DNA of 64,000 bases from Xiphias gladius (lineage: Eukaryota; Chordata; Actinopteri; Istiophoriformes; Xiphiidae): contig NC_053410.1 in assembly GCF_016859285.1 (NCBI RefSeq), positions 22,833,558 to 22,897,557 on the forward strand, written 5' to 3'. Of this stretch, positions 22,361 through 34,629 are shown piece after piece. The notes under the pieces were generated by a model. That model did not search any database and was not told the origin of the DNA. It saw nothing but the letters and a program-made list of their open reading frames with translations. A program made the translations under genes and the position numbers. The first letter of the stretch is position 1, and the number at the start of each line of letters is the position of its first letter.

Positions 22361-25300
22361 CTATAATTTATCCAAAATGGGACAGTGTCAGGGAAACAGC
22401 CCCAAATGGTGCTAAAAGAAAGCTCAAAAGAGAGTCCACTTATGGGGGCAAAAAACCAACTGGCGTCATAGATGTTAACAATGAGAATTTGATGCTTACC
22501 AGAGCAGTTCTTCCCATCACCTGTGAAGCCGCTGAGACAGAAGCAGGAATGGCTGCCCATTGTGTTGACACACTTGGCAAACTCGCTGCACTCCTGCTGC
22601 CCTGTCTCGCACTCGTTCACATCTAGAAGGATGATACAAGAATGGGGAGGGAGGGAGAAAGAGAGGGAGATAACTAGGATCAAGTTACGGATTAACTCTT
22701 ATTTAGAAGTGACATACAACAAATTTCTTGGTTTAGTGACAGAAATAAAAATGTCAGAATTTTAGAAAAAGAGGTAGCCTCATTATAACTGTACTGTCAT
22801 GTCAGGTTGAAATGTTTGGAATGAATTATCATCTTCTTTTCTCCAAAACTTACAGCAGATGTTAAAAAAAAGATCAGTAATATTTTGTACGTTCATGGAG
22901 TTTATTAACTACTCTTTCAAATAGGTCCCATTTTTGTTTCATTCATTCATTCAGCCGGGCATCATGTTCAGGATTGATTCATATGAATCACTTGACAAAT
23001 AAGGGACATGGGTAGTAATACAGAGATCTGGAATCAAGCTAGATCAAATACACTTAATGATCTGTTTGAAAATAAGAATGAAAGAACTGTGCTTACCAAC
23101 ACATTGTGTTCCACTGAGAGTGTAGCCTTTTCTGCAGACACAGGAAAACGATCCTGGGATATTCACACACTCCGTTTCATTTTCAGGACAAACGTTTTCC
23201 CTCTGGCACTCATCTATGTCAGAACAAGTCAGGCCATTACCCACATAACCCAGGTCACACACACACTGGTATCCAGCGGGTGAACGGTGGCACAGGCCAT
23301 GACTGTGGCAGGAAGGGTCACACAACGGACTGGGTGGCACACAGGTGTCATTGAAGGCCACTGTACCATTCAAACATGAGCAGACATGAGCACCAGGGGA
23401 GTTGATACACTTTGAGAAGGCCGGGCAGATGGTATCAGAGAGGGTGCACTCATCCACATCAAGACAGGAGAAGCCATCACCTTTGAAACCCTGCTCACAG
23501 GAGCAGAAGAAGTCTCCTATGACGTTTGTACATACTGCCTGTGGGTGACATGTACCCACCGCAGAACACTCATCAATATCCTCACACTTGCTGCCATTTG
23601 CTACAAAACCTCGCTTACAGGTGCAAGTGTGGGACCCGATGGTGTTGAGGCATGTGGCGTTGACATGGCAAGGGTTGTCTTTACACTCATCCATATCAAC
23701 ACAGTCCATGTTGCTGGCTGGGCGGTAGTAACCGACCCGGCAGGGGCACTCATGTGATCCGTCAATATTCTTGCACTCTTCATTCACTCCACATGGATTG
23801 TTCAGTTCATTACACTCATTTATATCTTGGCAAAGAGTCCGGTTAACCAAGGTGAAGCCTGGTAGGCACAAGCAAGAGAAGGAACCCTGGTTGTTGACAC
23901 ATGTAGCCTTGTTTCTGCAACCTCCATTATCCACCAGACACTCGTTCACATCATTGCACTGGATCACCCCATCTCCAGAATAACCCACCCGACATGTGCA
24001 GTTGTAAGAGCCAGGAAGGTTAATGCAAATTGCATTTGAGTGGCACTGCTTAGCCAACGAGCATTCATCAACATCTACACAGGTGAAGCCATCTCCCCTG
24101 TACCCTGCTGCACACTGACAAGAGAAGGAGCCAGGTGAATTTGTGCAGGTTGCAGAGGGGCTGCAGCGGCCTGCCACACACTCATTCACATCATAGCACT
24201 TGGAGTCATTGTAGATGAAGCCACTACCACAGTCGCAGTAATATGACCCGCCAGTGTTGACGCAGGTAGTGGAAGAAGGGCAGATGCTGGGTGTTGCACA
24301 CTCATCAATGTCTTCACACAGTCGTCCATCTCCGACAAAACCGCCCAGACAGGAGCACTCGTAACTCCCCAGCCTGTTGATACAGACAGCATCGGGGTCG
24401 CATTGATTGTTTTCATTGCATTCATTTATGTCTGCACATGTCAGCCCATTTCCTACAAAACCACTGTTGCAGGTACACCGGTAGGACCCCATTGTGTTTA
24501 CACAGTCTGCATATAGACTGCAGATGTTGCTTGCACATTCGTCGATGTCCACACAGCTCTGCCCGTTACTTTCGAAGCCACTGCTGCACGTGCAGTGGTA
24601 GGTGCCTGGCAGATTTTTACAGCCTCTGTAGCCAAGTGAGGAAGAACAAACATGAGGAGTCTCTGAACATTCATCTATGTCAAGACACAGGTAGTTTCCG
24701 TTGCCCTTGTAGCCAGCATTACAGGTACACACATAGGACCCAGGGTTGTTGATGCAGGTGGCGTTCCAATGGCAGATCCTTTGGTTAGTGCATTCGTTAA
24801 CATCAGAACATTGGAAGCCATTGCCCCCGAAGCCGACTTTACACCGGCACCGTCGCCCTCCCTCGAAGTTAGTACAGAGAGCATTGGCGTGGCAACCTCC
24901 ATTCTCTTTTTGGCACTCGTCGATGTCCTGGCAGTTGGTGCCGTCTCCAACATATCCGTTGCGGCAGACACAGCTGTAGCTGCCCAGAGTGTTGTTGCAG
25001 CGGGCCTTTGAGTGACAGCCATGCAGGCCACTCTGACATTCATCGATGTCGTTGCACAACAGACCATCGCCCTGGTAGCCCATGCGGCACACACAGGTGA
25101 AGTTGTTTTTGACCTTCAGACACTCTGCTTGAGGATGGCACTTGCTGCCTGCTGCCTCGCAGTCTCTCAGGTCAGCAACTGAAAAGAACAAGGGTAAGAG
25201 AAAAGAGCTTGAGATATATTTAATCTGATTATCTGTCAACTTTTTTTTTTAAATGTTTAAGGAGCATATGTAATTTGATGTCTACTGTCTGTGTGTTAGA

Positions 25301-28300
25301 TAAAAACAGTAATGATGGTTAATGGAAGGTAGGGTACCTGCACTGCAGTATTCCAGCACCGCAAACAGACTTATCAGCCACAGGAGTGGAAACCTGTGAG
25401 TGCCAAGAAAATCATGAGAATCGGCTATTACCCTTTAGAGTCATACTCCTAATAATAATAATTCTCTGTTTTCCAGAAACATAGTGGGCATCCTAGATGT
25501 TTTTTTTTTTTATCTCTGTAACTAAATAAGGGGAGAGGTACAAGAAAGAAGACCAACTCAGTCTTTGTGAAGGTAAGGAGTCATGAGTTTCATCCACTTC
25601 GTGTTTGCTTTAGCAATCTATCAAAAATGAAGCATATATTTTCAAACAACATGCAGTGGTGTCAATTTTGAGGATTATGTAGTGATTCATCACATGACGT
25701 CTGAAATTTTATCAACCTCTGCTCTTTAAAAAGGAAGTAAAGTCTTGATTTAACCTAACTGCAGGGTGTGTGTTACCTTCCTTACTGTACTTCGTGTTGC
25801 CACAGCCTACTTTCAGCCTACTGGACCAATGGTTGGGTGACTATTGTTATGGTTTGTGTAACACAGATAAACCTATTGTCTTATCCTGACCCAAAGAGGT
25901 CATATACTGTCATTCTCACTTGCTTATCCAACATGGCAATTCATTCCTTCCAGTTAATGTTTTGTAATTTTTTAGTTAGTCCAGTTAGGTAGTTAGTTTT
26001 TAGTCCATTCAACAGTATGTTTATCTCAATTTAAAGTTGGAATAAAATTTCTCACCTTTTTGTCATTAAATACTGGTAATTCACTGCCCATATAATAGAG
26101 GTTCTATTAACACATTCTGTAAAAAAATGTTATTTTCTTTGCATATTTTCTTTGATTGATTCATCAAAATTTTTTACGTTCATCTCAAGATGAATGGAAG
26201 GGAGTTCCTATGAGTCATTTATGCATTAAAGTGAATGTTCCTTCAAAAATAACAATTTTCCTATCATTCTCTCAACCTCCTCACTTTAGTCCAAACTGTA
26301 CATTTTGAACATTACAGAAAAAAAAAAAGTTGTTTTTTTGGTTTGGTCTTGGGTTTTTTTGTTTTTGTTTTTGTTTTTGTCCAAAAGTCCAATAATTATT
26401 TCTGTATGTACTACTTTTTCCAAACTTGTTCAGTGCCACCAACAGTGTCTGCAGTAAACAGTGGTACTGCATGTCTAAATGATCCAGTTAGGTTGTAAAT
26501 GTAAACGGTGAAGTCAGATTTTTACCTCATAACAAATGTGACATTTTGACTAACTTTTAAGTGTACCAAATTTAGCCAATGAGAATACATGTCAATACAT
26601 TTCTTCATTCAATCTCTGCCGCACAAATAAGCTCTGTATGACTTTGTCTCTAAAACACCAAACAATCAGCTTTAGTTTCAGGGTCAGTTTTGTTGTTAGT
26701 GAGTTGAACATGTGAAAAATTACATTTTACTACTTTGAATCTCAGAAAAAAAAAATTTTCACTGTGCTCATTAAGACAGCAAGACCTTTTCCCCGTTTGT
26801 GAGAGAGCACAACTGAACTGTTTAGGTCCAAGGTCCAATCATTTGATGTAAGAATTATTGATGTATGCTACATAAAGAGACTGGAATAATCACTCTCTGC
26901 TGCTACGGTTCGCCTGGGAAAGACTGAAATAAAGTTGTATTCAAGGTGTTCTGGGTTAACTGCTGTCTAACCAGACACACCAAGCCCCCCCCCCACACAC
27001 ACACACACACACAAAATGCTCTACACAGTGTTTACCAGTCATCTCACCATTTTTTTTTTTTTTTTTTTTTTTTTTACAGACAATAGTTCAAGGAAGCAGT
27101 TGAGCTGAATCATGAGGATTATGAAAGGAAAAACAACAATCCTTGTTTGTTCTGATTGGGTTTCCATCTAAATGTCAATATTCCCTTCGGGCAATATAGG
27201 GCTATTGTCTGTTTCTCAGTGGAAGGTTCTGGATGGACAGTGAGATTGCCGAGGCAGACTTCCATTACATAAATCCAGGACTGTCTACTTTCAATCATAT
27301 CAAGCCTCCCTGAGGGCCTGCAACAGGGACAAAGTTGGGTATGACAGGAGTCATCATCTCCATCCCCAGCTGCAACATTTATTGCCATTTGAAACGTGAG
27401 CAAATGGCCACTGTCAATCTTTTTTTTTTTTTTTTTTGAAAATAACAATGCTTTAAGCGTTTTACAATTCTGCTGTTTTCCATTTTACTCTATAACACTT
27501 AGCCTTTCCCTAAACAGAACTCATCTATCATTTATTCTTTACTTTAATAGTTTGTGAAACTGCTTCTTTGCTTGCTTGCAGAGTCAGATGAGAAGAGCTC
27601 TCATATCTGTCCATTAAATATGAAGTTTCAGCCAGCAGCTGGTTAGCTTAGCTGAGCTTAAAGACTGGAAACAGGGGGAAACAGCTAGCCTGCCTCCATC
27701 AAAAGGTATGGAAAAAAAAAAAAAAGTTGTTTTTTTGGTTTGGTCTTGGGTTTTTTTGTTTTTGTTTTTGTTTTTGTCCAAAAGTCCAATAATTATTTCT
27801 GTATGTACTACTTTTTCCAAACTTGTTCAGTGCCACCAACAGTGTCTGCAGTAAACAGTGGTACTGCATGTCTAAATGATCCAGTTAGGTTGTAAATGTA
27901 AACGGTGAAGTCAGATTTTTACCTCATAACAAATGTGACATTTTGACTAACTTTTAAGTGTACCAAATGTAGCCAATGAGAATACATGTCAATACATTTC
28001 TTCATTCAATCTCTGCCGCACAAATAAGCTCTGTATGACTTTGTCTCTAAAACACCAAACAATCAGCTTTAGTTTCAGGGTCAGTTTTGTTGTTAGTGAG
28101 TTGAACATGTGAAAAATTACATTTTACTACTTTGAATCTCAGAAAAAAAAATTTTTTCACTGTGCTCATTAAGACAGCAAGACCTTTTCCCCGTTTGTGA
28201 GAGAGCACAACTGAACTGTTTAGGTCCAAGGTCCAATCATTTGATGTAAGAATTATTGATGTATGCTACATAAAGAGACTGGAATAATCACTCTCTGCTG

Positions 28301-29913
28301 CTACGGTTCGCCTGGGAAAGACTGAAATAAAGTTGTATTCAAGGTGTTCTGGGTTAACTGCTGTCTAACCAGACACACCAAGCCCCCCCCCCACACACAC
28401 ACACACACACAAAATGCTCTACACAGTGTTTACCAGTCATCTCACCATTTTTTTTTTTTTTTTTTTTTTTTACAGACAATAGTTCAAGGAAGCAGTTGAG
28501 CTGAATCATGAGGATTATGAAAGGAAAAACAACAATCCTTGTTTGTTCTGATTGGGTTTCCATCTAAATGTCAATATTCCCTTCGGGCAATATAGGGCTA
28601 TTGTCTGTTTCTCAGTGGAAGGTTCTGGATGGACAGTGAGATTGCCGAGGCAGACTCCCATTACATAAATCCAGGACTGTCTACTTTCAATCATATCAAG
28701 CCTCCCTGAGGGCCTGCAACAGGGACAAAGTTGGGTATGACAGGAGTCATCATCTCCATCCCCAGCTGCAACATTTATTGCCATTTGAAACGTGAGCAAA
28801 TGGCCACTGTCAATCTTTTTTTTTTTTTTTTTGAAAATAACAATGCTTTAAGCGTTTTACAATTCTGCTGTTTTCCATTTTACTCTATAACACTTAGCCT
28901 TTCCCTAAACAGAACTCATCTATCATTTATTCTTTACTTTAATAGTTTGTGAAACTGCTTCTTTGCTTGCTTGCAGAGTCAGATGAGAAGAGCTCTCATA
29001 TCTGTCCATTAAATATGAAGTTTCAGCCAGCAGCTGGTTAGCTTAGCTGAGCTTAAAGACTGGAAACAGGGGGAAACAGCTAGCCTGCCTCCATCAAAAG
29101 GTATGGAAAAAAAAAAAGCCCACCAGCACCTCTAAAGCTTTCTAATTAACATATTACTGTCTATCTCATCTGTTTTGTACTACTAACATACAGTATGTAT
29201 TCAATGCATATAAGAGTTTAAGAGTTTATTGTCCTGCTTTTAGGCTCTATTCTCTTATTTTATTCAGTTTGTTAATGTATATTACTTGTCTTTTTTTATA
29301 ACAAACTATTGTATTTCTTACCTACCTCCTTTGTTTTTGTGTTTCATGCGACTTGGCTGCAGTTTCACTTTGGGATTAACAAAGTACTTTATGTAATAAA
29401 TCCATTGGTAAATAGAATAAATAAAATTATTTTGTACATAACTAAACAATTAAACAAAGCTAACAATTATACACATACTGACAAAGGAGAAAAATATGAA
29501 AGTCTCTTATAAAAACGTATTAATGTCTTGTTTTGTTACCCTTCAAATCTTTTAAATAATAATAATAATAACATGGTAAACAATGAATAACAAAATCCCA
29601 TAGGTAAGAGACAATAATACATGTTTTTTAGGTTAAACTTAACAGGGTATTACTGACAAAACTATTTCATGAACTGATCCATGTAACAATGGATGAACTA
29701 TTTTTTTTTGTGTCCAAAAAAGGCCTTTGTGCTTTAATAGTATAAAAACTGACCATGAAACAATTATTAACAAAAATATCAAGAAATATAAAGGGGTCAT
29801 CGGGTCAGGGTCACATGAAATGGATGAATGATAAGAAAATCAGATCATATAAACAAGAAGGACATAAAAAGAAAAGTGCAGAATACAGTAGCAGAGATTT
29901 TCACTTACCGCAT
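20346..29913 (-). CDS. Secreted protein with 34 EGF modules (fibrillin-like EGF array)
   Basis: Five exons join in frame: 29913-29909, 25393-25338, 25178-23097, 22622-22500 and 22360-20346. They total 4,281 nt, 1,426 aa plus TAA. Exon 1 contributes only ATGCG before a GTAAGT donor. Exon 2 gives the signal peptide [20 protein letters not shown]. The rest is 34 EGF modules, most with the D-I/V-D/N-E-C calcium-binding start and the N-x(n)-G-S-Y/F hydroxylation-type segment. Every internal intron after exon 2 is phase 1. The product should enter the secretory pathway and be a rod-like, calcium-stabilised extracellular protein. As read it has no membrane helix. The last EGF has all six cysteines and is followed by [12 protein letters not shown] and the stop. 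The exon may instead splice onto the NIDO exon at 19652, making this the ectodomain of one giant MUC4-like protein. I do not recognise a named orthologue. Confidence 0.7.
22500..22622 (-). CDS. Single-EGF exon of the EGF-array gene
   Basis: A 123-nt phase-1 exon encodes [18 protein letters not shown] and [18 protein letters not shown], one complete calcium-type EGF. This is the usual one-module-per-exon layout, in contrast to the giant exons on both sides. Confidence 0.85.
23097..25178 (-). CDS. Giant EGF exon with 17 modules
   Basis: A single 2,082-nt exon (694 codons, phase 1 at both ends) starts [11 protein letters not shown] and holds 17 EGF modules without an intron. Modules 2-15 and 17 begin with D-x-D/N-E-C. 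Module 16 ([20 protein letters not shown]) lacks that calcium-binding start. The acceptor is CTTTTCAG and the donor is GTAAGC. Long frames on the plus strand here are shadows of this exon. Confidence 0.9.
25338..29913 (-). CDS. Start codon exon and signal-peptide exon of the EGF-array gene
   Basis: The ATG at 29913-29911 is followed by CG and the donor GTAAGTGA. Across a 4.5-kb intron the acceptor CTCACAG joins GTTTCCACTCCTG, giving [15 protein letters not shown]. The leader ends CSA|G, and the donor GTACCC follows at 25337. The perfect fit of a five-base coding piece to a signal peptide supports the call. The intron contains the 1.4-kb tandem duplication. Confidence 0.7.
26316..27711. repeat. 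Tandem duplication, copy 1 (about 1.4 kb)
   Basis: The segment from the A-run before GTTGTTTTTTTGGTTTGGTC to the A-run after CATCAAAAGGTATGG is repeated immediately downstream. The offset between matching points is 1,395-1,398 bases. Both edges lie in A homopolymers. It carries no supported gene, and its ORFs (such as 27119-27448) recur in copy 2. Confidence 0.9.
27712..29107. repeat. Tandem duplication, copy 2 (about 1.4 kb)
   Basis: This copy is nearly identical to copy 1. I saw only scattered changes (for example ACCAAATTTAG to ACCAAATGTAG, and CAGACTTCC to CAGACTCCC) plus homopolymer length shifts. The duplication is either very recent or an assembly product. Confidence 0.9.
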
Positions 29914-31124
29914 ATTGCCCCGTCACCTGGTGGGCTTTGAGTCTTTCGTGGGGGAAAAAGTGCGGACTCCCCTCCTCTGGCTCCCTCTCCTTCTCTCTTC
30001 GTCTTTCTCAAAAGAGTCGAACCTCTGTCATCAAGCTGCCTCGTTCCTTCTCCTCCACCTCTGCCTTGATACCTCCACCCCTGGGACTTGGGACAATGGC
30101 CCACCTCACTGTACCATGCACTGCCCTGACATCTTAAACCTCTGGGAAGGGGAACACCCATATTCCCCTGCTTAACAATACAATAAGTGGACCAGTCCCC
30201 TAAGGCCTTCATTTGTCCTCTTCACTGTAGACAAGAAGACAGGAAACCAAAATGACTTTGATTCACCTGTTCATCTGGGGAGAAAGGGATTTGGACCATT
30301 TTAGTATCTAGTATTTTACTGTGTGAGTCTTCTGTGTTCGTCAGTGATATCATGTGTGGAAGGTGCACGTTACAAACATGTGGATCATATTACAATCACC
30401 ACTGACACCAGTATCACAACTTGAGTTTGCTCAAACCATTTAGACCATTAAAACCACCTTTTTCAGGAGCCAGCAAACTGCTAAAAGCTGCATGTGTTTG
30501 CTTCTGGTTTAACCTCTGTTGGCTAATAAATGTGAACTGAACAGACTTGACTCCTACAGCCTTTGCAGTGACTGCTATCTACAGTATTGTCCTAGGTGGT
30601 GAACGTCATTCATCCATTCATGACATGAATATAAGATAAAACAAACCAAAAGGTCTAAATATTTGATCTTGTTCTGTTATTCCAAGGTAAATTCTATTAT
30701 CTAATTTTAGGTTTCATTAAATCCGTCTTTTCAAGCAGTCACATGGTGGACCTGCCATGCTGTGTACAGAATATGACAAAGAGTAATAAATCCTTGGCAG
30801 CGGCTACTGGACAAATAAGGCAGTTACTGATACTCAGCGGGTTTATGAGCTTGGTCCACAGGCAGGAAGAGTTGGACTGTTTTTAATGGCCTGTCGTTAA
30901 GATTTACATATCTGATCACTTGGGCCTGTGCAATTGTTTTCCTTTGCTACACTTGACATTTTAGTCACAAGGCTTACGCTCTGGGTTTTATGTTGCTTAT
31001 CAGTCGGTGGCTGTGACAAGCAGTTTCGATTCTGCACTGGCCGGGGGGGCGCCATCAATAGAAGCAGCTAATAAATAAATAAATGTTAAAAAAAAAAGGT
31101 ATTATTAAAGGTGTAGTTTTATCT

Positions 31125-31955
31125 CTTATTGTCACAAGTAGCAGAGGAACCCACATGCACGACACAAAGCTCAGAGTTCAGAAACAAAAGTGAGTTTCTT
31201 GCTAACTCAGCTGAGAGATTAGACGAATGAGAGGGGGGTTTTGAGCAAGGGGCTGTGGAAAGTGGGCAGCAGGCAGAGAGTGAGCTGTGGGCGGGGGCAG
31301 GGAAGGCGAATGTCCTGAAAGCAGAACAGGCAGACAGGAAAGGAGAGGGAGCTGTGTGGTGAACAAGCGACGCAGCCGTCTTGTGAAGGAGAAGGAGTAG
31401 ATGAGCAGACAGGCAGGTGGGGTTTAGAGGGCTGTGGGCTGGTAAGGCAAGCAGGGGGGTCTGGAGCGTGGCACTCTGAAGAGAGCTGGCAGGCAAGCGG
31501 GCGAGTAGTGGTCCTGAAAAAGAGGAGACAAATGTTAACGGTCAGCCTGAGCAGCCTGTACCAGACGGGTGAAATCAACAACCTGGCGAAGAGTGGCTGT
31601 AGGAGCGGGGGATATATACTGCGCGTTTGATGAGCTGATGAACTGCAGGTGAACTGCAGGTGTTCTGGCTGATTGGCAACAGGGGGGTGAGAGAGAGGGA
31701 GAGAGGGAGAGGGAGGAGCGCCACGCCCCAGACACAGACACACACACACACACACACAAAGAGACAGACTGGGGAGAGACAGAAAACACGGGGAAAGGGA
31801 AACACTAGAAACACGAGGGAAAAAACTGGAGTCACAGCATAGACCCTGAAACCTATAGATGACAAGGCTGTCTCCCCCTGCTTTCAGTCTTTCTGCTAAA
31901 CCACCTCCTGGCTCCAGCTCTAAACATAACACAGACATGAGTCAATCTTCTCATC
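31125..31955. repeat. Probable dispersed repeat, purine-rich on the plus strand
   Basis: The block begins TTGTCACAAGTAGCAGAGGA and ends with CACTAGAAACACGAGGGAAA and TAAACATAACACAGACATGA, a composition I associate with a common fish repeat. It contains GAGA-rich tracts and a CA run at 31739-31759. Two long overlapping minus-strand frames here are low-complexity Ser/Pro/Leu and not convincing genes. Confidence 0.4.
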
Positions 31956-32789
31956 TAACTCTTGGCAAGAAAGCAAACAAGTCTATTTCCCAAATGTCAA
32001 ACGATTCCTTTAGAATTTGTCCCTGTCCACATCGATTTGGCGATTCAGAGAGAGCTGAGATACTCACATGCAAAGTTCAGATTTCTGTATTTCAAAAGTT
32101 CGAGATGGCCCCCAGGGAACCTAGCCTCCAGAATCATGATTCTAGGCAATCTAGAAGCCAATATAATGAGGCTGCCATCTATAGAAATACAGAATAGTTT
32201 CAGATTAGCTGTTCTAAAAATGCATAGGTGTACATACCACCACAAACTCTGAACAAGCACTTAACATGCATTGGTAAATATGCATGTCGATGCTTCTGGC
32301 TTGACATTTGGTCGTTTTTTAAAGGATGTAAGGTGCTGGAAGATCATCTTATGGAATAGGCCTATGCCCAGTCTACATCCCTCACTCCCAGCAGACACTT
32401 GGACTTGTTGTAAGAGGAAAAGCACAGGTGCCATCAACAATGGCTCTGATTTATTAAAGTTGCATTCAACTCAAAGCAGAGGAGCAGTGTTTGTTGAGAA
32501 TTACACAAGCAGATGTTAAAGGTCTGAAAAGAAACATTGGTCATTGCACATTTTATCTGAGTCCCAAATCCATACTACATACAGATTCTTAGCAGGGTTG
32601 ATGTATTTAGTATGTTCACAGTGAATCAAGCATCCTAAAAAAATCTGTATATAATATACTTAATTGTGTAACTTATAATTAAAGACTGAACTCTTAGTCA
32701 TCCAATCAATGTCTCCATCACATTTCAACATCCAAAACGTCTCCTCATCTCTCACCCGAACCAAGCTCGCAAGAAACGGGGGGGTTCGT

Positions 32790-33535
32790 GTTTAATGACC
32801 AGCTATCGTCCCAGTAGTGCTGCTTTGCTCGATATATCATAAAACAAACCAGGCCTTAGCTGACTCAGCATGCCACCCGACTCTGGGTACAGGCCATGGT
32901 TATAGCTTGCCTCAGCTACTGCACTGCCCTTGTAGTGGGCCTCCCCTCATGCAGAGTGAGACCCTTTATAGACAGTCTGGAAGGCAGCGGCGCCTCTGGT
33001 TTTCGATCAACCTACATGTCCCTCCGCCGCTCATTGGCCTCCACTGGCTACCCATGGCTGCCCGAATCAAATTCAGCGTGAGTTCTGGGTCTGCACCCTT
33101 CTACTTGAACTAAATCATACAGGCTTATGCTCCTTCTCGGCCAGTGCGTACGTCCATGGAACGTCATCTGGCATTTGCCATCCTTGCACACGCGGCAATC
33201 ACAGTCCTGACTGTTCTAATTTGTGGTTCCCCGATGGTGGAACGAGCTACCAAATGTTATCACAGCGGGGGCGCCCCTCTCTGACTTCAAGAATCTCTCA
33301 AAGACTCATCTCTTCCGAGAGCACCACCTCTCCTAACACCTCCAACACCAGATTTAGTGCTTAACTGGCACTTACTGCGAGCTTCGTTACCTGATCTCCT
33401 TGCATTTTTTCTTATTGAACAGATTTAGCACTTAGCACTTACTCCAAGGTCTCCTACAGTTCTGAAGCTTTAGCCCTCACTTGTAAGTCGCTGTGGATGA
33501 AGGCGTCTGCCAAATGAGTAAATGTAATGTATTGT
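32790..33535 (+). repeat. Decayed LINE 3' end (reverse-transcriptase relic plus tail)
   Basis: In broken frames one reads SYCTALVVGLPSC, a relic of the fish LINE motif with YCNSLLAGLP-type spacing, then SLRRSLASTGYPWLP, and later STDFKNLSKTHLFRE-like residues. The tail at 33484-33530 (AAGTCGCTGTGGATGAAGGC) is typical. A second, inverted copy of the last 400 bases is at 60404-60808. Confidence 0.6.
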
Positions 33536-34623
33536 ATTGAACTTCATTTTTGAGTGCGAATGTGATTGACACTGTTCTCCTTCCCCTCCCAAAACAGCAT
33601 GTTCTTGACAACACAGCAACTTTTTTTTTTACCTCAATTACCTCAAATCGAATCCATGTATGAACATGTCTATGTAAACCATCATATTTCCTCTCGCTTG
33701 GTGTCCAAGGCACCTCCAAGGCTCACTAATTGAAGCGTTGTATCTAATGTGTTTAATCTGTACAAAAAACAGAAGTTGTGGGTTTTTAGCGAAGGCTATG
33801 TGCAGGGCTATTTCTTGGTCAGAGGCAGTGACCTCCTCGTGTGTCTTGTACCGGATTTTCCTAAAAGTCGAACTCTTCCTCACATACTTCAGTGATCTTG
33901 TACAAGCATTCCTCGGCTTCCAGTAAAATCGCACATTTCAATGACTAAACTTATTTTTTCCTCAAGCCCCCTTTTTGCTGGGTGCCCTCTCATGCCCTGA
34001 GGCCGTGACTTAGCTGTGTCATTCAGCTGAGCCTGACTCACCATACCTGAGAAAATGTTTTCCCAACCTCTGGTTTCTGTCATGACAGTTGCTGTCGCTA
34101 TCTCTCAGTTTAGAATAAAGATGATACTGTAGATAATTAGCCTCATATGCTTGAAGAGTTCGCATTTTGTGTGCATATTGGGTTTTTTTTTTTTTTTAGG
34201 TGTATGAAATAGAAGATGAACAACTAAACAGTTTGGATGTGTTACAACATTTGATATTTGACGTCTAAAGAACTGCGGCGATGCCTAAAAACACAGTGCT
34301 GAAATATCCTACAGGATAACTTTGTCTCACGTTCGTTTGCTTCTTCATTTCCTTCACATACACTTATAGACAAGCACGTGTGGCCCGTAAAACCATATTA
34401 TCAAATCACAGCCCACAGTATTTCAGAAAGTTAAAGACGTGTAGGTTTGTTGAAGAGCCACCAGGATAAAATACGGTATATCAACAGGCGGCGCGGGGTA
34501 GGAGGGCGCACCAAATATGGTCATTCCGGAGAAAAGGTGGGTTGTTTTTTTTTTGTTGTTGTCGTTAGTTATCAGCCCCCACCGGTCTTCGTCGACGTCA
34601 TTAGATAGACTCAGGACCTGGAG

Positions 34624-34629
34624 TATAAA
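34624..34629 (+). promoter_or_regulatory. TATA box of epcam
   Basis: TATAAA lies about 250 bases upstream of the epcam ATG in a GC-rich stretch. A start of transcription near 34655 would be expected from its position. Confidence 0.5.

Larger units (their letters stand above)
25400..29908 (-). other. Intron 1 of the EGF-array gene
   Basis: No exon is supported here. The intron contains a tandem duplication (26316-29107), MITE-like fragments, a poly-C/CA tract in each duplicate (26987 and 28383) and A/T homopolymers. Confidence 0.6.
29914..34600. other. Divergent spacer between the EGF-array gene and epcam
   Basis: No gene is supported. The spacer holds the presumed 5' UTR and promoter of the EGF gene (right of 29913), a repeat at 31125-31955 and a decayed LINE at 32790-33535. 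The remainder is AT-rich unique sequence in which I see nothing definite. Confidence 0.6.

Noticed and set aside
20681..25094. Several plus-strand and alternative minus-strand frames of 60-139 aa inside the EGF exons
   Set aside because: They are shadows of the EGF reading frame, whose cysteine-rich composition keeps other frames open.
20346..25178. Regularly spaced repeats that might look like a CRISPR or satellite array
   Set aside because: The period of about 120 bases comes from EGF modules. The DNA copies are diverged and only the protein pattern is kept.
27119..28799. 109-aa and 94-aa minus-strand frames with almost the same sequence
   Set aside because: They are the same non-coding stretch in the two halves of the tandem duplication. 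The identity reflects recent copying and not selection.
29901..30212. 103-aa minus-strand frame that overlaps the start exon of the EGF gene
   Set aside because: It is in the wrong frame for the ATGCG|GTTTCC splice. It is a 5' UTR frame at most, with no domain.
31119..31938. Overlapping minus-strand frames of 239 aa, 125 aa and 96 aa
   Set aside because: Low-complexity Ser/Pro/Leu translation of a purine-rich repeat. Several frames are open at once, with no splice sites or domain.
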